Notes under the pieces: model-generated
What the model was told of the DNA's origin: nothing
The model's input: the letters and a program-made list of their open reading frames with translations, nothing else
Database searches by the model: none
Source of the DNA: Roseomonas sp.
GTDB taxonomy: Bacteria; Pseudomonadota; Alphaproteobacteria; Acetobacterales; Acetobacteraceae
Assembly: GCA_020249775.1 (NCBI GenBank)
Contig: JADCFA010000023.1
Coordinates: forward strand, 62,001 to 126,000
DNA length: 64,000 bases
Direction of reading: 5' to 3'
Made by a program: the position numbers and the translations under genes
In this document: positions 51,911 to 62,607 of the stretch, piece by piece
Numbering within the stretch: position 1 is the first letter of the stretch
Layout: each line of letters begins with the position of its first letter

Positions 51911-54708
51911 CCCGCCGCTTTCACATCCATTTCCGGCGGCACCAGCGCCGCTTCCAGCGCGGCACGGAGTGCAGCGAGTTTGCGTTCGTTTTCAACCTTA
52001 AGCCCGAAAACATCCTTCACATAAAACACATCAATCGCGCGCACCCCATAGGTGGTGATATGGGCTGAGGCGATTTGCATGCCCTGATCGCTCATCGCCG
52101 CCGTCACATCATGCAAAAGCCCAGGCCGATCGCGGCCATTCACTTCGATCACCGTATGCGTATTGGAGGCGTGATTGTCTATCACCACGCGCGGCGGCAC
52201 GGTCACGGCGCGCAGCCTGGCGGGTTCGCGCTTCAGCTTGCGAATTTCATCGCGCAGTCTAAGGCGCCCTGAAAGCGCCTGTTCCACCAGCACCGAAAGC
52301 CGCGCCAGCCGATGTGGCGCATCCAGGGGCCCGCCCTGATAATCCTGCACCCAGAAAGTATCGAGCGCCATGCCATCGGTCATGGTATGGATGCGCGCAT
52401 CCACAATGCTTGCCCCCGCTACCGCCAGCGCGCCCGCGATTTTGCTGAAAAGCCCCGGGTGGTCGGTGCAATAGACGGTGACTTCCGTCACCGCGCGATT
52501 TTCCAAGACGCGCGTATGTACCGTGAGCGGCGCCTTGGTCGCGCGCGCTTCTTCGATCATCGCCGCATGGCGTGCATGGGTCTCAGGATCAAAGGAGAGC
52601 CAATAGCCCGGGTAACCAAGGCCAAGGAAATGATCCACCTCCGCACGCGCATGGCCGATCAGTAATTTCGCCGCCGCATCCTTGGCGCGCGCCACGCGCA
52701 CATCGCGTTCCGGCACGGAAAGCCCACCCGCCAGCACTTCGGCGACACGCCAGTAAAGTTCGCGCAGCAGCGTTGCCTTCCAGCCATTCCAGACCTTGGC
52801 ACTGACCGCACGCATATCGGCGACCGTCAGCACCAGCAGCAGCCGGAGCCGTTCGGGGCTTTGCACAATCTCGGCAATGTCCAGGATGGTTTTTGGGTCT
52901 TCAATGTCGCGACGGAAGGCGGTTTCGCTGATCAGCAAATGATGCAGCACCAGCCAGGAAACCGTTTCGGTTTCTTCCGGCGTCAGGCCAAGGGCAGGGC
53001 AGATATGCAGCGCCAATTCCGCGCCCAATTCGGAATGATCGCCGCCGCGCCCCTTGGCGGCGTCATGCAGCAGCATCGCAACATAAAGCGCGCGGCGGGA
53101 TTGTACCTGGCCGATCAGCTCGCTCGCCACCGGTGCCACTTCAGTCAATTCGCCGCGCTCCATCGCGCCCAGAACGCCAATGGCTTCGATGGTATGCTCA
53201 TCCACCGTAAATACGTGATAAGTATCGAACTGCATCAGCCCAACCACGCGCTGCCAATCGGGCAAAAGTGCCGCGATCAGCCCGGCTTCATTCAACATGC
53301 GGAGCCAAATATGCGGGTCCTTGCCGGATAGGATATCCAGAAATTCCGCACTCGCTGCCGGATCGCCGCGCAGCCGCGCAAGTTGCCGCGCATGGCGAAT
53401 AATGGCGCGGAAGGCGAGGGGGTGAATCTCCAAACCCCGGTCCCGCGCAAGCCTGAAGATGCGCAGCATCAGCACGGGTTCAACCGTGAAATCAAAGCCG
53501 GGTGCCGCGATGATCTTGCCATCAGCAAGGCCAAAGCCCGCTTCGGTGAGCGCCTTGTCCGGGGCCGGCAGCACGGCAGGGCGGCCCAAGGCGGCGCGGA
53601 TGATGGCGGGTTCCAAAACGCGGGTGAAGCGCGCCACATCGCGCACGGTCAGAAAGAAATGCTTCATGAAGCGTTCAACGCCATCCTGAAGCCCGCGCCG
53701 TGTATAGCCCATGCGGGCACCAACGACTGGCTGCAGATCAAATGTCAGGCGTTCTTCCGCGCGGCCTGTCACCAGATGCAAATGAAAGCGCACAGTCCAC
53801 AGGAAATCCCAGGCGCGGCGAATGGCGCGCGCCTCACTCGCTGTCAGCAGCCCGCCGCCCGGGCTATCGGGCCCGACCAATCCCGGCATGCGCTGCACAT
53901 TGAAGGCGTAGCGCGCCAGCCAATAAAGCGTTTGCAGATCGCGCAACGCGCCGCGGCCTTCCTTCACATGGGGTTCAACCACGTAAGGGCTATCGCCATA
54001 GCGGCGATGGCGCTTTTGGCGTTCCGCAAGCTTCGCTTCCAAAAAGGGCTTCAGCCCCGAACGCGCACGCGCGGCGCGAAATGCTTCATCAAAACGGGCG
54101 AAAATCGCGGGGTCGCCCGCGACCAGCCGCGCATCCAATAGCGCGGTCATCACGGTTGCATCGCGTTTCGCTTCCTGCAGGCATTCGCTGCGCGACCGCG
54201 TGGCATGCCCAACCTTCAGCCCCAGATCCCAGAGCAGATAGAGCATGAATTCAACGGCCTTCCTGCCCTTTGTGCCCATGCTGTTATCGGTCAGGAATAG
54301 CAGATCAATATCGGAAAACGGCGCCAGCACGCCGCGCCCATAACCACCGGTCGCGACCAGGGCGTGGGCTTTCTCCCCGCGATCGGGCGGGTGCAGCGCT
54401 TCGGTATAGCAATGAATGCCAACCATCAGCGTATCCGTCAGCGCCGCCAACCAACGCGCCGCAGCAAGGCCGGATAATTCGCGCGCTTCAAAAGCCTGCT
54501 GCACGCGCGCCTGGATGCGGCCCAGATGCCGGCGCAGCAGCGCGAGCGCCGCATCGCGCGGGATCGGGCGGCCCGCCGGCAGCAATTCCTCCAACAGATC
54601 AGCCAAAAGCAGCGGCTGTTCCGCCACCACGCCAGGACCCATCGGCCCGCGATGGGACGAGGGCTCGGTGAGGGCAGGGGCGGTTTCGGATAGACTCATT
54701 ACTGTCAC
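51907..54708 (-). CDS. glnD: [Protein-PII] uridylyltransferase/uridylyl-removing enzyme
   Basis: A 933-residue four-part sensor of glutamine. The nucleotidyltransferase domain has APFSDIDLLFL near residue 130, the HD domain has LHDAAKGRGGDHSELG near 555, and two C-terminal ACT domains read TVYCTDHPGLFSKIAGALA and EVNGRDRPGLLHDVTAAMS. It modifies PII, which in turn controls the glnE-encoded enzyme. The start is a GTG at 54708 that overlaps mutS, with an ATG at 54699 as the alternative. Confidence 0.95.
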   Translation of the reverse strand: MTVMSLSETAPALTEPSSHRGPMGPGVVAEQPLLLADLLEELLPAGRPIPRDAALALLRRHLGRIQARVQQAFEARELSGLAAARWLAALTDTLMVGIHCYTEALHPPDRGEKAHALVATGGYGRGVLAPFSDIDLLFLTDNSMGTKGRKAVEFMLYLLWDLGLKVGHATRSRSECLQEAKRDATVMTALLDARLVAGDPAIFARFDEAFRAARARSGLKPFLEAKLAERQKRHRRYGDSPYVVEPHVKEGRGALRDLQTLYWLARYAFNVQRMPGLVGPDSPGGGLLTASEARAIRRAWDFLWTVRFHLHLVTGRAEERLTFDLQPVVGARMGYTRRGLQDGVERFMKHFFLTVRDVARFTRVLEPAIIRAALGRPAVLPAPDKALTEAGFGLADGKIIAAPGFDFTVEPVLMLRIFRLARDRGLEIHPLAFRAIIRHARQLARLRGDPAASAEFLDILSGKDPHIWLRMLNEAGLIAALLPDWQRVVGLMQFDTYHVFTVDEHTIEAIGVLGAMERGELTEVAPVASELIGQVQSRRALYVAMLLHDAAKGRGGDHSELGAELALHICPALGLTPEETETVSWLVLHHLLISETAFRRDIEDPKTILDIAEIVQSPERLRLLLVLTVADMRAVSAKVWNGWKATLLRELYWRVAEVLAGGLSVPERDVRVARAKDAAAKLLIGHARAEVDHFLGLGYPGYWLSFDPETHARHAAMIEEARATKAPLTVHTRVLENRAVTEVTVYCTDHPGLFSKIAGALAVAGASIVDARIHTMTDGMALDTFWVQDYQGGPLDAPHRLARLSVLVEQALSGRLRLRDEIRKLKREPARLRAVTVPPRVVIDNHASNTHTVIEVNGRDRPGLLHDVTAAMSDQGMQIASAHITTYGVRAIDVFYVKDVFGLKVENERKLAALRAALEAALVPPEMDVKAAG

Positions 54709-57362
54709 AATATCGTGTCTGGTGGCGCTGGGACAGTCTCCAAAAGCGATTTAACGCGGTAGAGAAACTCCTGCGCTTCTCGCGGGCTGAGTGTGTCAGG
54801 ATCAAGCCCTGCAAGCGCCTGAAGCGCCGGATGGGATGGCGCCGCGGCGGGGCTGGGGCGCGCGAAAAGCGGCAATTCCTCGGACATCGGGTCAAGCCCC
54901 TTGGCGCGGGCTTCAAGAGAAGCGAGCACTGCCTCTGCCCGGCGCAGCACCTCACGCGGCACGCCCGCAAGCTTCGCCACATGCAAGCCCCAGGATTTTT
55001 CGGCGGCACCGGGGCCCACGCTATGGCGGAAAATCACCTGCCCGCGCCATTCGCGCACCTGCATGGTGGCGAGTGTCAGCTCCGGCAATTTGGCGGCGAG
55101 CGAGGTCAATTCATGAAAATGCGTCGCAAAGATGGTGCGGCAGCGGATACGGTCATGCAAGGCTTCCAGCACCGACCAGGCGATAGCCAGCCCATCCCAG
55201 GTCGCGGTGCCGCGCCCGACCTCATCCAGCACCACCAGGGATTGCGCGCTGGCCAGGTTCAATATCGCCGCCGTTTCGGCCATTTCCACCATGAAGGTGG
55301 AACGCCCGCCGGCAATGTCATCCGCCGCGCCAACACGGGAGAAAAGCCGATCCACCAGGCCAAGCCGCGCGGCCTCCGCAGGCAGGAAAAGCCCCGCCTG
55401 CGCCAGGATCACAAACAGCGCGTTCTGCCGCAAATAGGTGGATTTGCCTGCCATATTAGGACCGGTAAGCAAACAAAGCCGCTGCCCCGCCGATAGATCG
55501 CAATCATTGGGCACAAAGGCCGGGCCGCGGGCTCGGGCAAGCGCTGCTTCCACCACCGAATGCCGCCCGGCCTTGATGGCGAAATCCGGCTTTTCGGTGA
55601 TTTCCGGGCGGCACCAGCCGCCACCCGCCGCCAATTCCGCGCCTGCCGCATGCACATCCAATTCCGCCATGGCAGCAGCAGCGGCGGCGATGCCCGGCGC
55701 CGCATTCAGGCAAAGCCGTCGCAAATGTTGCGCGACCATGCGTTCACGCCGCGCTGCCTGATCGCCCGCTTCGGCCACCTTGCGATCAAGTTCTGCCAGC
55801 GCAGGGCAGGTGAAGCGCATGGCATTCGACATGGTCTGGCGATGGATGGGGCAATTGGGGCCTTCGGCGATGGCGGCGCGCAGCAATTTCTCGCCTGCGG
55901 CCAAGGGCATTTCGGCGAGAAAACCGAATTGCTGATGATGGCGGATACGAAGCGCCGCGACCCCCCAGGCCTGCGCCAAATCCAATTGCAAAGCAGCGAT
56001 GGCATCGCGCCCGCCATCACGCAGCCGCCTGAGCGCATCCAATTCGCCATCATAGCCAGCCGCAATCAGCCCACCATCTTCCAGCCGCGCCGGTAGGGTT
56101 TCGGCAAGCGCGCGCTGCAATTCCGCCTGGGGCGAGGCTTCCGGCACCAGCGCGCCGCGCGCGGCTTCAATCAGCGCAGGTTGCAGCCCGCCGGCGGCAT
56201 CAAGCGCTGCGGCCATGGCTTCAGCCCGCGCCAGCCCATCGCGAATGGCGGCGAGGTCTCGTGGTGCAAAGCGATCAAGCGAAAGCCGCGCCAAGGCGCG
56301 CGCCATATCGGGCGAGCCCTTCAGCGCAGCGCGCAGCGCAGCACGTTCGGAAGCGGCGGCGAGCATCCAACCCACTGCCTCATGCCGCGCCAGGATGGGG
56401 GCTGCATCGGCAAGCGGCGAGGCAAGGCGCGCGGCCAATTCCCGCGCCCCGGCGGCAGTCACGGTGCGATCCACGGCGGCGAGAAGCGAATGCCGCGCCT
56501 CCCCCCTCTCGCTTTTCAGGATTTCCAAGGATCGGCGCGTGGCGGCATCCATCTGCAGCAGCCCGCGCCCGCCCATTGGGCTTGGCGGGGCGAGCCGAGG
56601 CAAGGCACCCGCCTGGGTTGCCCGCACATAATCCAAAGCCATGGCAGCGGCGGCGAGTTCTTCCGCGCTGAAACTGCCAAAACCATCCAGGGTTGAGACA
56701 TCGAAAGCCTCGGCGAGGCGCCGCGCGGCATCGCGGGGCGGGTCAAGCGGCGTGATGCGCGCTGCCACTTCCCCTTCAAAAACCCCTTCCGGGGCCAGGA
56801 TTTCAGCCGGTTCCAGCCGCGCAAGCAACGCCTGGATTTCGCCGCGCGGGAGGGATTCCGTGCCAAAAGCGCCGGTTGAAACGTCAAGCCAGGCGGCGCC
56901 GAGCCGATCTTCAAGCGGCGCGAGTGCCAAAAGCCAGGCAGGGCGCGCCGCTTCCAGCAGGGTTTCCTCCGTGACGGTGCCAGCCGTTACCAGCCGCGTG
57001 ATTTCACGCCGGATGGTCGGCGCCTTGCGCGCCTTGGCCTGTTCCGGCGTTTCCGTCTGGTCGCAAATGGCAACGCGGAAGCCCTGGCGAATCAGCCGCG
57101 CCAGATAGCTTTCATGCGCATGGGCCGGCACGCCGCACATGGCCACCTTCTGGCCGCGATGCTCCCCCCTGAAGGATAGTGCGATATCCAAGGCAGCGGC
57201 GGCGGCTTCGGCATCGGCAAAGAACAACTCATAGAAATCGCCCATGCGGAAAAACAACAGCGCATCGGGATGTGCGGCCTTGGCGGCGAACCATTGGGCC
57301 ATGGCCGGCGTTGCGCCGCTGGCATCGGGAATCGGGCCTAGGGGGGCTTGGGCGGGGGACAT
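54705..57362 (-). CDS. mutS: DNA mismatch repair protein MutS
   Basis: An 885-residue mismatch-recognition ATPase. N-terminal FFRMGDFYELFFADA near residue 37 holds the Phe-x-Glu wedge. Walker A is TGPNMAGKSTYLRQ near residue 632 and Walker B is LVVLDEVGRGTATWDG near 707. The ATG at 57362 gives a normal N-terminus; the reading frame extends to 57416. It overlaps glnD by 4 bases. Confidence 0.95.
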   Translation of the reverse strand: MSPAQAPLGPIPDASGATPAMAQWFAAKAAHPDALLFFRMGDFYELFFADAEAAAAALDIALSFRGEHRGQKVAMCGVPAHAHESYLARLIRQGFRVAICDQTETPEQAKARKAPTIRREITRLVTAGTVTEETLLEAARPAWLLALAPLEDRLGAAWLDVSTGAFGTESLPRGEIQALLARLEPAEILAPEGVFEGEVAARITPLDPPRDAARRLAEAFDVSTLDGFGSFSAEELAAAAMALDYVRATQAGALPRLAPPSPMGGRGLLQMDAATRRSLEILKSERGEARHSLLAAVDRTVTAAGARELAARLASPLADAAPILARHEAVGWMLAAASERAALRAALKGSPDMARALARLSLDRFAPRDLAAIRDGLARAEAMAAALDAAGGLQPALIEAARGALVPEASPQAELQRALAETLPARLEDGGLIAAGYDGELDALRRLRDGGRDAIAALQLDLAQAWGVAALRIRHHQQFGFLAEMPLAAGEKLLRAAIAEGPNCPIHRQTMSNAMRFTCPALAELDRKVAEAGDQAARRERMVAQHLRRLCLNAAPGIAAAAAAMAELDVHAAGAELAAGGGWCRPEITEKPDFAIKAGRHSVVEAALARARGPAFVPNDCDLSAGQRLCLLTGPNMAGKSTYLRQNALFVILAQAGLFLPAEAARLGLVDRLFSRVGAADDIAGGRSTFMVEMAETAAILNLASAQSLVVLDEVGRGTATWDGLAIAWSVLEALHDRIRCRTIFATHFHELTSLAAKLPELTLATMQVREWRGQVIFRHSVGPGAAEKSWGLHVAKLAGVPREVLRRAEAVLASLEARAKGLDPMSEELPLFARPSPAAAPSHPALQALAGLDPDTLSPREAQEFLYRVKSLLETVPAPPDTIL

Positions 57363-57472
57363 GCCGCGAGAGGATATAGGCGGCGCGCGCCCAAGCCAAA
57401 CGCCGGGCTGGCGCATTGGCGCGAGAGGTTACACATTGGCGGCAAGAATGATGCATCAGGGAGGGGGTTCCG

Positions 57473-59062
57473 ATGACAGCTTCCGGTATTGGCCGCAGAT
57501 CCATCCTGGCAATGGGGGCGGCGGCGGCTTTGCCTGCGCCGTCTCTCGCGCAGGATATGCGGGCGCAAACGCTCCGCTTCGTGCCGCAGGCCAATCTGAG
57601 CGTATTGGACCCGGTCTTCACCACGGCAACCGTCACCGGCAATCACGGCTGGCATGTGTTTGACACGCTTTTTGGCGTGGATGCGGAATTGAAGCCGAAG
57701 CCGCAAATGGCCGAGGGCGCTGAAGCGCTGGATGATGGCAAGCGCTGGCGGATCACCTTGCGCGCCGGTTTGCGCTTCCATGATAATGAGCCGGTGCGCG
57801 CGCGCGATTGCATCGCAAGCCTGAAGCGCTGGTGCGCGCGTGAGCCCTTTGGGCAATTGCTGTTGCGTCAGGTGGATGAATGGCGCGCGGTGGATGACCG
57901 CACCATCGAAATCCGCCTGAAGCGTGCCTTTCCCCTTCTGTTGGATGCGCTGGCCAAGCCCGATGCCGCGGTGCCCTTCATCATGCCCGAACGCTTGGCC
58001 GAAACCGATCCCAATCGCGGTGTCACGGAAATGATCGGCTCTGGCCCCTATCGCTTCATTACGGGCGAATATAATTCCGGCAGCCGCGTGGTTTATGAGA
58101 AGTTTGATGCCTATCAGCCGCGCCAGGAGGCACCTTCCTGGACATCGGGCGGCAAGATTGCGCATTTCCGGCGTATTGAATGGCACATCCTGCCAGACCC
58201 CGCGACAGCGGCGGCGGCCCTGCAAAATGGCGAGGTTGATTGGTGGGAAAGGCCGCATCCGGATTTGCAACCGCTGCTGGCGCGCGCGCGTGATGTGCGG
58301 CGCGAAGTATCCGACACGGCCGGGCGGCTTGCCGTATTGCGCATGAACAATCTGCACCCGCCCTTTGATGATGTGCGCATCCGCCGCGCGGTCCGGCTTT
58401 CAGTATTGCAGGAAGATTATATGCGGGCGTCGCGCGGGGATGATCGCACCGATTGGGCGCTTTGCCGCAGCCTATGGCCGCGCCATACCCCCTATTATGA
58501 GGATTTGGGTGAGGCGATGATGCCGGGCGATCTGGACCGCGCCCGCGCCGCGCTTCGCGAAGCGGGCTATGCCAATCAGCGCGTTGTCGTGATCAACCCG
58601 ACGGATTTTCCGGATATCGGGCCGCTTGGGCAGGTCACGGCGGATCGGCTGAAGCGGATCGGCATGAATATTGACCTTGCCGAGAGCGATTGGGGCACGG
58701 TGGTGCAGCGCCGCAGCAACCGCGAAACCGTGGATCGCGGTGGCTGGTCCATCCTGCATACGACCGGCGGTGCCACCGCCTGGGCCAATCCCGCCGTATC
58801 CTTCCTGGTGCGCGGCCAGGGCACGGGCGGCTGGTTCGGCTGGTGGAAAAGTGATGAGGCGGAAGCCATGGCCGAAGCCTGGCTATTCGCCCCGAATGAG
58901 GCAGAGCAGAAGCAGATCGCATCCCGCCTTGGGCGCTTGGCCTTGGAAGATGCGGCCTTCATCCCGCTTGGCCAATTCACGATCCGAACCGCCTTCCGGC
59001 GTAATATCACTGGGATTTTGCAGGGATCATCGCCCTATCCCTGGAATGTCCGGCGGGTCTGA
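57473..59062 (+). CDS. Orphan Tat-exported family 5 binding protein
   Basis: A 529-residue solute-binding protein with a Tat signal (GRRSILAMGAAAALPAPSLAQ). WRITLRAGLRFHDNEPVRARDCIASLKRW and MIGSGPYRF identify family 5. No permease or ATPase gene is adjacent, so it may share a transporter elsewhere. GGGAGGGGG precedes the ATG. Confidence 0.9.
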   Translation: MTASGIGRRSILAMGAAAALPAPSLAQDMRAQTLRFVPQANLSVLDPVFTTATVTGNHGWHVFDTLFGVDAELKPKPQMAEGAEALDDGKRWRITLRAGLRFHDNEPVRARDCIASLKRWCAREPFGQLLLRQVDEWRAVDDRTIEIRLKRAFPLLLDALAKPDAAVPFIMPERLAETDPNRGVTEMIGSGPYRFITGEYNSGSRVVYEKFDAYQPRQEAPSWTSGGKIAHFRRIEWHILPDPATAAAALQNGEVDWWERPHPDLQPLLARARDVRREVSDTAGRLAVLRMNNLHPPFDDVRIRRAVRLSVLQEDYMRASRGDDRTDWALCRSLWPRHTPYYEDLGEAMMPGDLDRARAALREAGYANQRVVVINPTDFPDIGPLGQVTADRLKRIGMNIDLAESDWGTVVQRRSNRETVDRGGWSILHTTGGATAWANPAVSFLVRGQGTGGWFGWWKSDEAEAMAEAWLFAPNEAEQKQIASRLGRLALEDAAFIPLGQFTIRTAFRRNITGILQGSSPYPWNVRRV

Positions 59063-59153
59063 GGGTGCGAATTGCTGCGCCTGCGAAGCTGGGGCCTCGC
59101 GGTATGGGCAACAAAACGGCATGATGGGCTTGGTTTGAGGAGTGGTGGCTAGG

Positions 59154-61457
59154 ATGGATGACGCGAAGAAAACGCCGGTTGAGGATACGCGCACGGCGCG
59201 CGTCACCGCCGAAGAAGCGCTGGCAATGCACCGGGAAGGGCGGCCAGGCAAGCTCGAAATCCGCCTGACCAAGCCCTTGATCACGGCGCGGGATTTGAGC
59301 CTGGCCTATTCGCCAGGTGTCGCGGAGCCCTGCCTGCATATTCATCGCGACCCGAGCCTTGCCTATGACTATACGGCGAAGGGCAATTTCGTCGCGGTGA
59401 TTTCCAATGGCACGGCGGTGCTGGGGCTTGGCAATCTGGGCGCGCTGGCATCGAAGCCCGTGATGGAAGGCAAGGCCGCCTTGTTCAAGCGCTTTGCCGA
59501 TGTGGATTCGATGGATCTTTGTGTGGATACCGAAGACCCGGACGCTTTCATCAATGCCGTGCGCTATCTGGGGCCGACTTTTGGCGGGATTAACCTGGAA
59601 GACATCAAGGCGCCGGAATGCTTCGTGATTGAACAGCGTTTGCGCGAATTGATGGATATTCCGGTCTTTCATGATGACCAGCATGGCACGGCGATTGTCG
59701 CCGCCGCCGGCTTGATCAATGCCTGCCATCTGACCGGGCGCGATTTAAAGACGACGAAGCTTGTCATCAATGGCGCGGGTGCGGCTTCCATTGCCTGTGC
59801 CGAATTGGTGAAGGCCATGGGCATGCGGCCCGAGAATGTGATCCTGTGCGATACCAAGGGCGTGATCTGGCGCGGCCGTCAGGAAGGCATGAACCAGTGG
59901 AAATCCGCCCATGCGGTGACGACTGCCGCGCGCACGCTGACACAAGCCTTGGATGGCGCGGATGTATTCTTTGGCCTTTCGGTGAAGGGCGCGCTGACGC
60001 CTGAGATGATCAGGGCCATGGCGCCAAAGCCCATTATTTTCGCCATGGCCAATCCCGATCCGGAAATCACGCCAGATGAAGCACGCGCCGCGCGGCCCGA
60101 TTGCATCATCGCGACCGGGCGTTCGGATTACCCGAACCAGGTCAATAATGTGCTGGGCTTTCCCTTCATTTTCCGTGGCGCCCTGGATGTGCGCGCTTCC
60201 ACCATCAATGACGCGATGAAGATCGCGGCGGCTGAATCACTCGCCATGCTGGCGCGCGAAGATGTGCCGGAAGAAGTCTCGGGCGCAGGTGCCGGCAAGG
60301 CGCTACGCTTTGGCCCCGAATACATCATCCCCAACGCTTTCGATCCACGGCTGATTTCGCGCGTGTCACCCGCTGTTGCCAAGGCCGCGATGGATAGCGG
60401 CGTGGCGCGCCGGCCCTTGCCCGATTTGCAGCGCTATGCGCGGGATTTGGCGAATAGGCTGGACGCGACCGTGGGCGCGCTTGAAGCCATTGCAGAAAGC
60501 GTGCGGCAGAACCCGAAGCGTGTGGTATTTGCGGAGGGCGAGGAAGAAAAAGTGATCCGCGCCGCCATTGGTTTCCGCAATGCGGGCTATGGCACGCCGA
60601 TTCTGGTGGGGCGAGAGGAACGGATTGCGGCAGTGGCGAATGCCATTGGCATTCCGCTGCCTGAGGGCATTGAAATCCAGAATGCGCGGATATCGGAGTC
60701 CACGCGCCGCTATGCGGAGTTTCTCTATGGCAAGCGTCAGCGCGATGGCTTCCTGCAACGCGATTGCCAGCGCCTGGTCAATCAGGACCGCAATGTCTTC
60801 GCTTCCTGCATGGTTGCGACCGGTGATGCTGATGCGGTGGTCACGGGGACCACGCGGTCCTATTCGGCTGCGCTTGAGGGCATCAGCATGGCGATAGACC
60901 CGGTGCCGGGGCGGGTTGCTTTCGGTGTTTCCATCATCATTTCGCGTCAGGCGGGCACGGTGCTGGTGGCGGATACCGCCATTCATGAAAGGCCGGATGC
61001 GGCGACCTTGGCCGGCATTGCGCGCGGTTCAGCGGCGGCTGCGCGGCGCTTGGGGATGGAACCGCGTGTGGCATTTCTTTCCTTCTCAACCTTCGGCGAT
61101 CCGCGCGGCACCATCCCGGGCAGTATTCGTGAAGCGGTGAAGTTGCTGACCGAACGTGGCGCGGATTTTGAGTTCGATGGCGAAATGTCTGCTGATGTCG
61201 CGCTTGATCCCGCGTTGCGGGCCGCGCTTTATCCCTTCTGTCGCCTGACGGGGCCTGCCAATGTGCTGATCATGCCGGGTATTCATGCGGCGCATATCCT
61301 GACGCGCGCTGTGCCGCGCCTCACCAGCAGCACGGTGATCGGGCCCTTGCTGACCGGGCTTTCGCATTCGGCGCAGATTGTGCCCATGCAGGCGGGCGTC
61401 AATCAAATTGTGGATGTGGCCTGCCTGGCCGCGCATGCCGCCCTGCCACGCGGCTAG
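59154..61457 (+). CDS. maeB: NADP-dependent malic enzyme with phosphotransacetylase-like domain
   Basis: About 767 residues in two domains: a malic enzyme from about residue 20 to 430 ([48 protein letters not shown]) and a phosphate acetyltransferase-like domain after about 440 ([32 protein letters not shown]). It decarboxylates malate to pyruvate, giving NADPH. The ATG at 59154 is preferred, with a GTG at 59142 close behind AGGAG as the alternative. Confidence 0.93.
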   Translation: MDDAKKTPVEDTRTARVTAEEALAMHREGRPGKLEIRLTKPLITARDLSLAYSPGVAEPCLHIHRDPSLAYDYTAKGNFVAVISNGTAVLGLGNLGALASKPVMEGKAALFKRFADVDSMDLCVDTEDPDAFINAVRYLGPTFGGINLEDIKAPECFVIEQRLRELMDIPVFHDDQHGTAIVAAAGLINACHLTGRDLKTTKLVINGAGAASIACAELVKAMGMRPENVILCDTKGVIWRGRQEGMNQWKSAHAVTTAARTLTQALDGADVFFGLSVKGALTPEMIRAMAPKPIIFAMANPDPEITPDEARAARPDCIIATGRSDYPNQVNNVLGFPFIFRGALDVRASTINDAMKIAAAESLAMLAREDVPEEVSGAGAGKALRFGPEYIIPNAFDPRLISRVSPAVAKAAMDSGVARRPLPDLQRYARDLANRLDATVGALEAIAESVRQNPKRVVFAEGEEEKVIRAAIGFRNAGYGTPILVGREERIAAVANAIGIPLPEGIEIQNARISESTRRYAEFLYGKRQRDGFLQRDCQRLVNQDRNVFASCMVATGDADAVVTGTTRSYSAALEGISMAIDPVPGRVAFGVSIIISRQAGTVLVADTAIHERPDAATLAGIARGSAAAARRLGMEPRVAFLSFSTFGDPRGTIPGSIREAVKLLTERGADFEFDGEMSADVALDPALRAALYPFCRLTGPANVLIMPGIHAAHILTRAVPRLTSSTVIGPLLTGLSHSAQIVPMQAGVNQIVDVACLAAHAALPRG

Positions 61458-61506
61458 GGCTACCATCGCTTTTTTCTTGACCTTGGCCGGGATTCGGGCA
61501 GCCTTA

Positions 61507-61547
61507 CCCTGAAAGAAGCGGCGCAAAGACCGCTTCCTTCAGGGGAG
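61507..61547 (+). promoter_or_regulatory. Hairpin that covers the Shine-Dalgarno of the next gene
   Basis: A 15-bp stem with one mismatch (ccctgaaagaagcgg at 61507-61521, ccgcttccttcaggg at 61530-61544) and an 8-base loop. The ribosome site aggggag at 61541-61547 begins in the right arm. There is no T-run after it. Pairing would hide part of the site and reduce translation of the gene at 61555. Confidence 0.6.
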
Positions 61548-61554
61548 TAAGCAA

Positions 61555-62538
61555 ATGTCCAAACCGCGTCTTTCGCGTCGCGCTATTCTGGCCGGCGCCA
61601 GCATTTTGGCCATGCCGGGTATTGCCCGCGCGCAAGCTGGCGATTGGCCGCGCCGGCCGGTGCGCTACATCAATCCCTTTCCCGCTGGCGGTTCCACCGA
61701 TGTACTCTCACGCATTTATTGCGCGCGCATGTCGGAAATCACGGGCCAGAGCTTCGTCGTTGAAAATCGCGGCGGTGCGGGCGGCAATGTCGGTGTGGAT
61801 ACGGTCGCGAAATCAGCGCCGGATGGCTATACGATTGGGCTTGGTGGCATTGCCTCCCACGCCATTGCGCCAACCCTTTACAGCAATCTGAACTTCGATC
61901 CCGAGAAGGATTTCACCTTCATCACCGGGCTTTGGCAATTGCCCAATTTGCTTGGCGTCAATCTCGATCTGCCGGTGCGCAGCGTGCCTGAGTTGATTGC
62001 GCTGCTGAAAGCGAATCCCGGCAAATACTCCTTCGGCTCTGCCGGTTCCGGCACCACGCTCCATCTCTCAGGTGAGATGTTCAAGCAATTGGCGGGTGTG
62101 AATATGGAACACGTGCCCTATCGCGGCGCGGCGCCGGGGCTTGTGGATCTGATGGCCGGGCGCATTCACATGATGTTCGATAATATGCCATCCATCCTTG
62201 CGCTATCGCGTCAGGGCAAGGTGCGGGCCTTGGCGGTGACCAGTGAAAAGCGTAGCCCGATTGAACCTGACTTGCCGGCGATTGCGGAATTTCTGCCAGG
62301 GTTTGATGTGATTTCCTGGACCTGTGTTTGCGCCCCCGCCGGGTTGCCCAAGGATGTGACGGATAGGATGTCCCATTTCAGCAAGCAGGCTTTGGAGCAT
62401 CCCGATCTGGTGAAATCCTTCCGCGACCAGGGGGCGATGGCTTGGTACACAAGCGTTGCGGAAATCACCGCCTTTCGTGCAGCGCAGCAGGCGAAGCTTG
62501 CGCCGGTGATCCGTGCATCGGGGGCCAAGGTGGATTGA
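61555..62538 (+). CDS. Bug-type substrate-binding protein
   Basis: A 327-residue binding protein with a Tat-type signal (LSRRAILAGASILAMPGIARAQ). WPRRPVRYINPFPAGGSTDVL, ENRGGAGGNVGVD and MEHVPYRGAAPGLVDLMAGRI are family landmarks. It follows maeB by 97 bases. No TctA or TctB gene is near. Its translation may depend on the upstream hairpin. Confidence 0.9.
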   Translation: MSKPRLSRRAILAGASILAMPGIARAQAGDWPRRPVRYINPFPAGGSTDVLSRIYCARMSEITGQSFVVENRGGAGGNVGVDTVAKSAPDGYTIGLGGIASHAIAPTLYSNLNFDPEKDFTFITGLWQLPNLLGVNLDLPVRSVPELIALLKANPGKYSFGSAGSGTTLHLSGEMFKQLAGVNMEHVPYRGAAPGLVDLMAGRIHMMFDNMPSILALSRQGKVRALAVTSEKRSPIEPDLPAIAEFLPGFDVISWTCVCAPAGLPKDVTDRMSHFSKQALEHPDLVKSFRDQGAMAWYTSVAEITAFRAAQQAKLAPVIRASGAKVD

Positions 62539-62607
62539 AGCACGGTCCTTGCCGGCGGCGCGGCTGATCTGCGACAAGGTCTCAGGATACCTTTTGTCGG
62601 AAACCAC

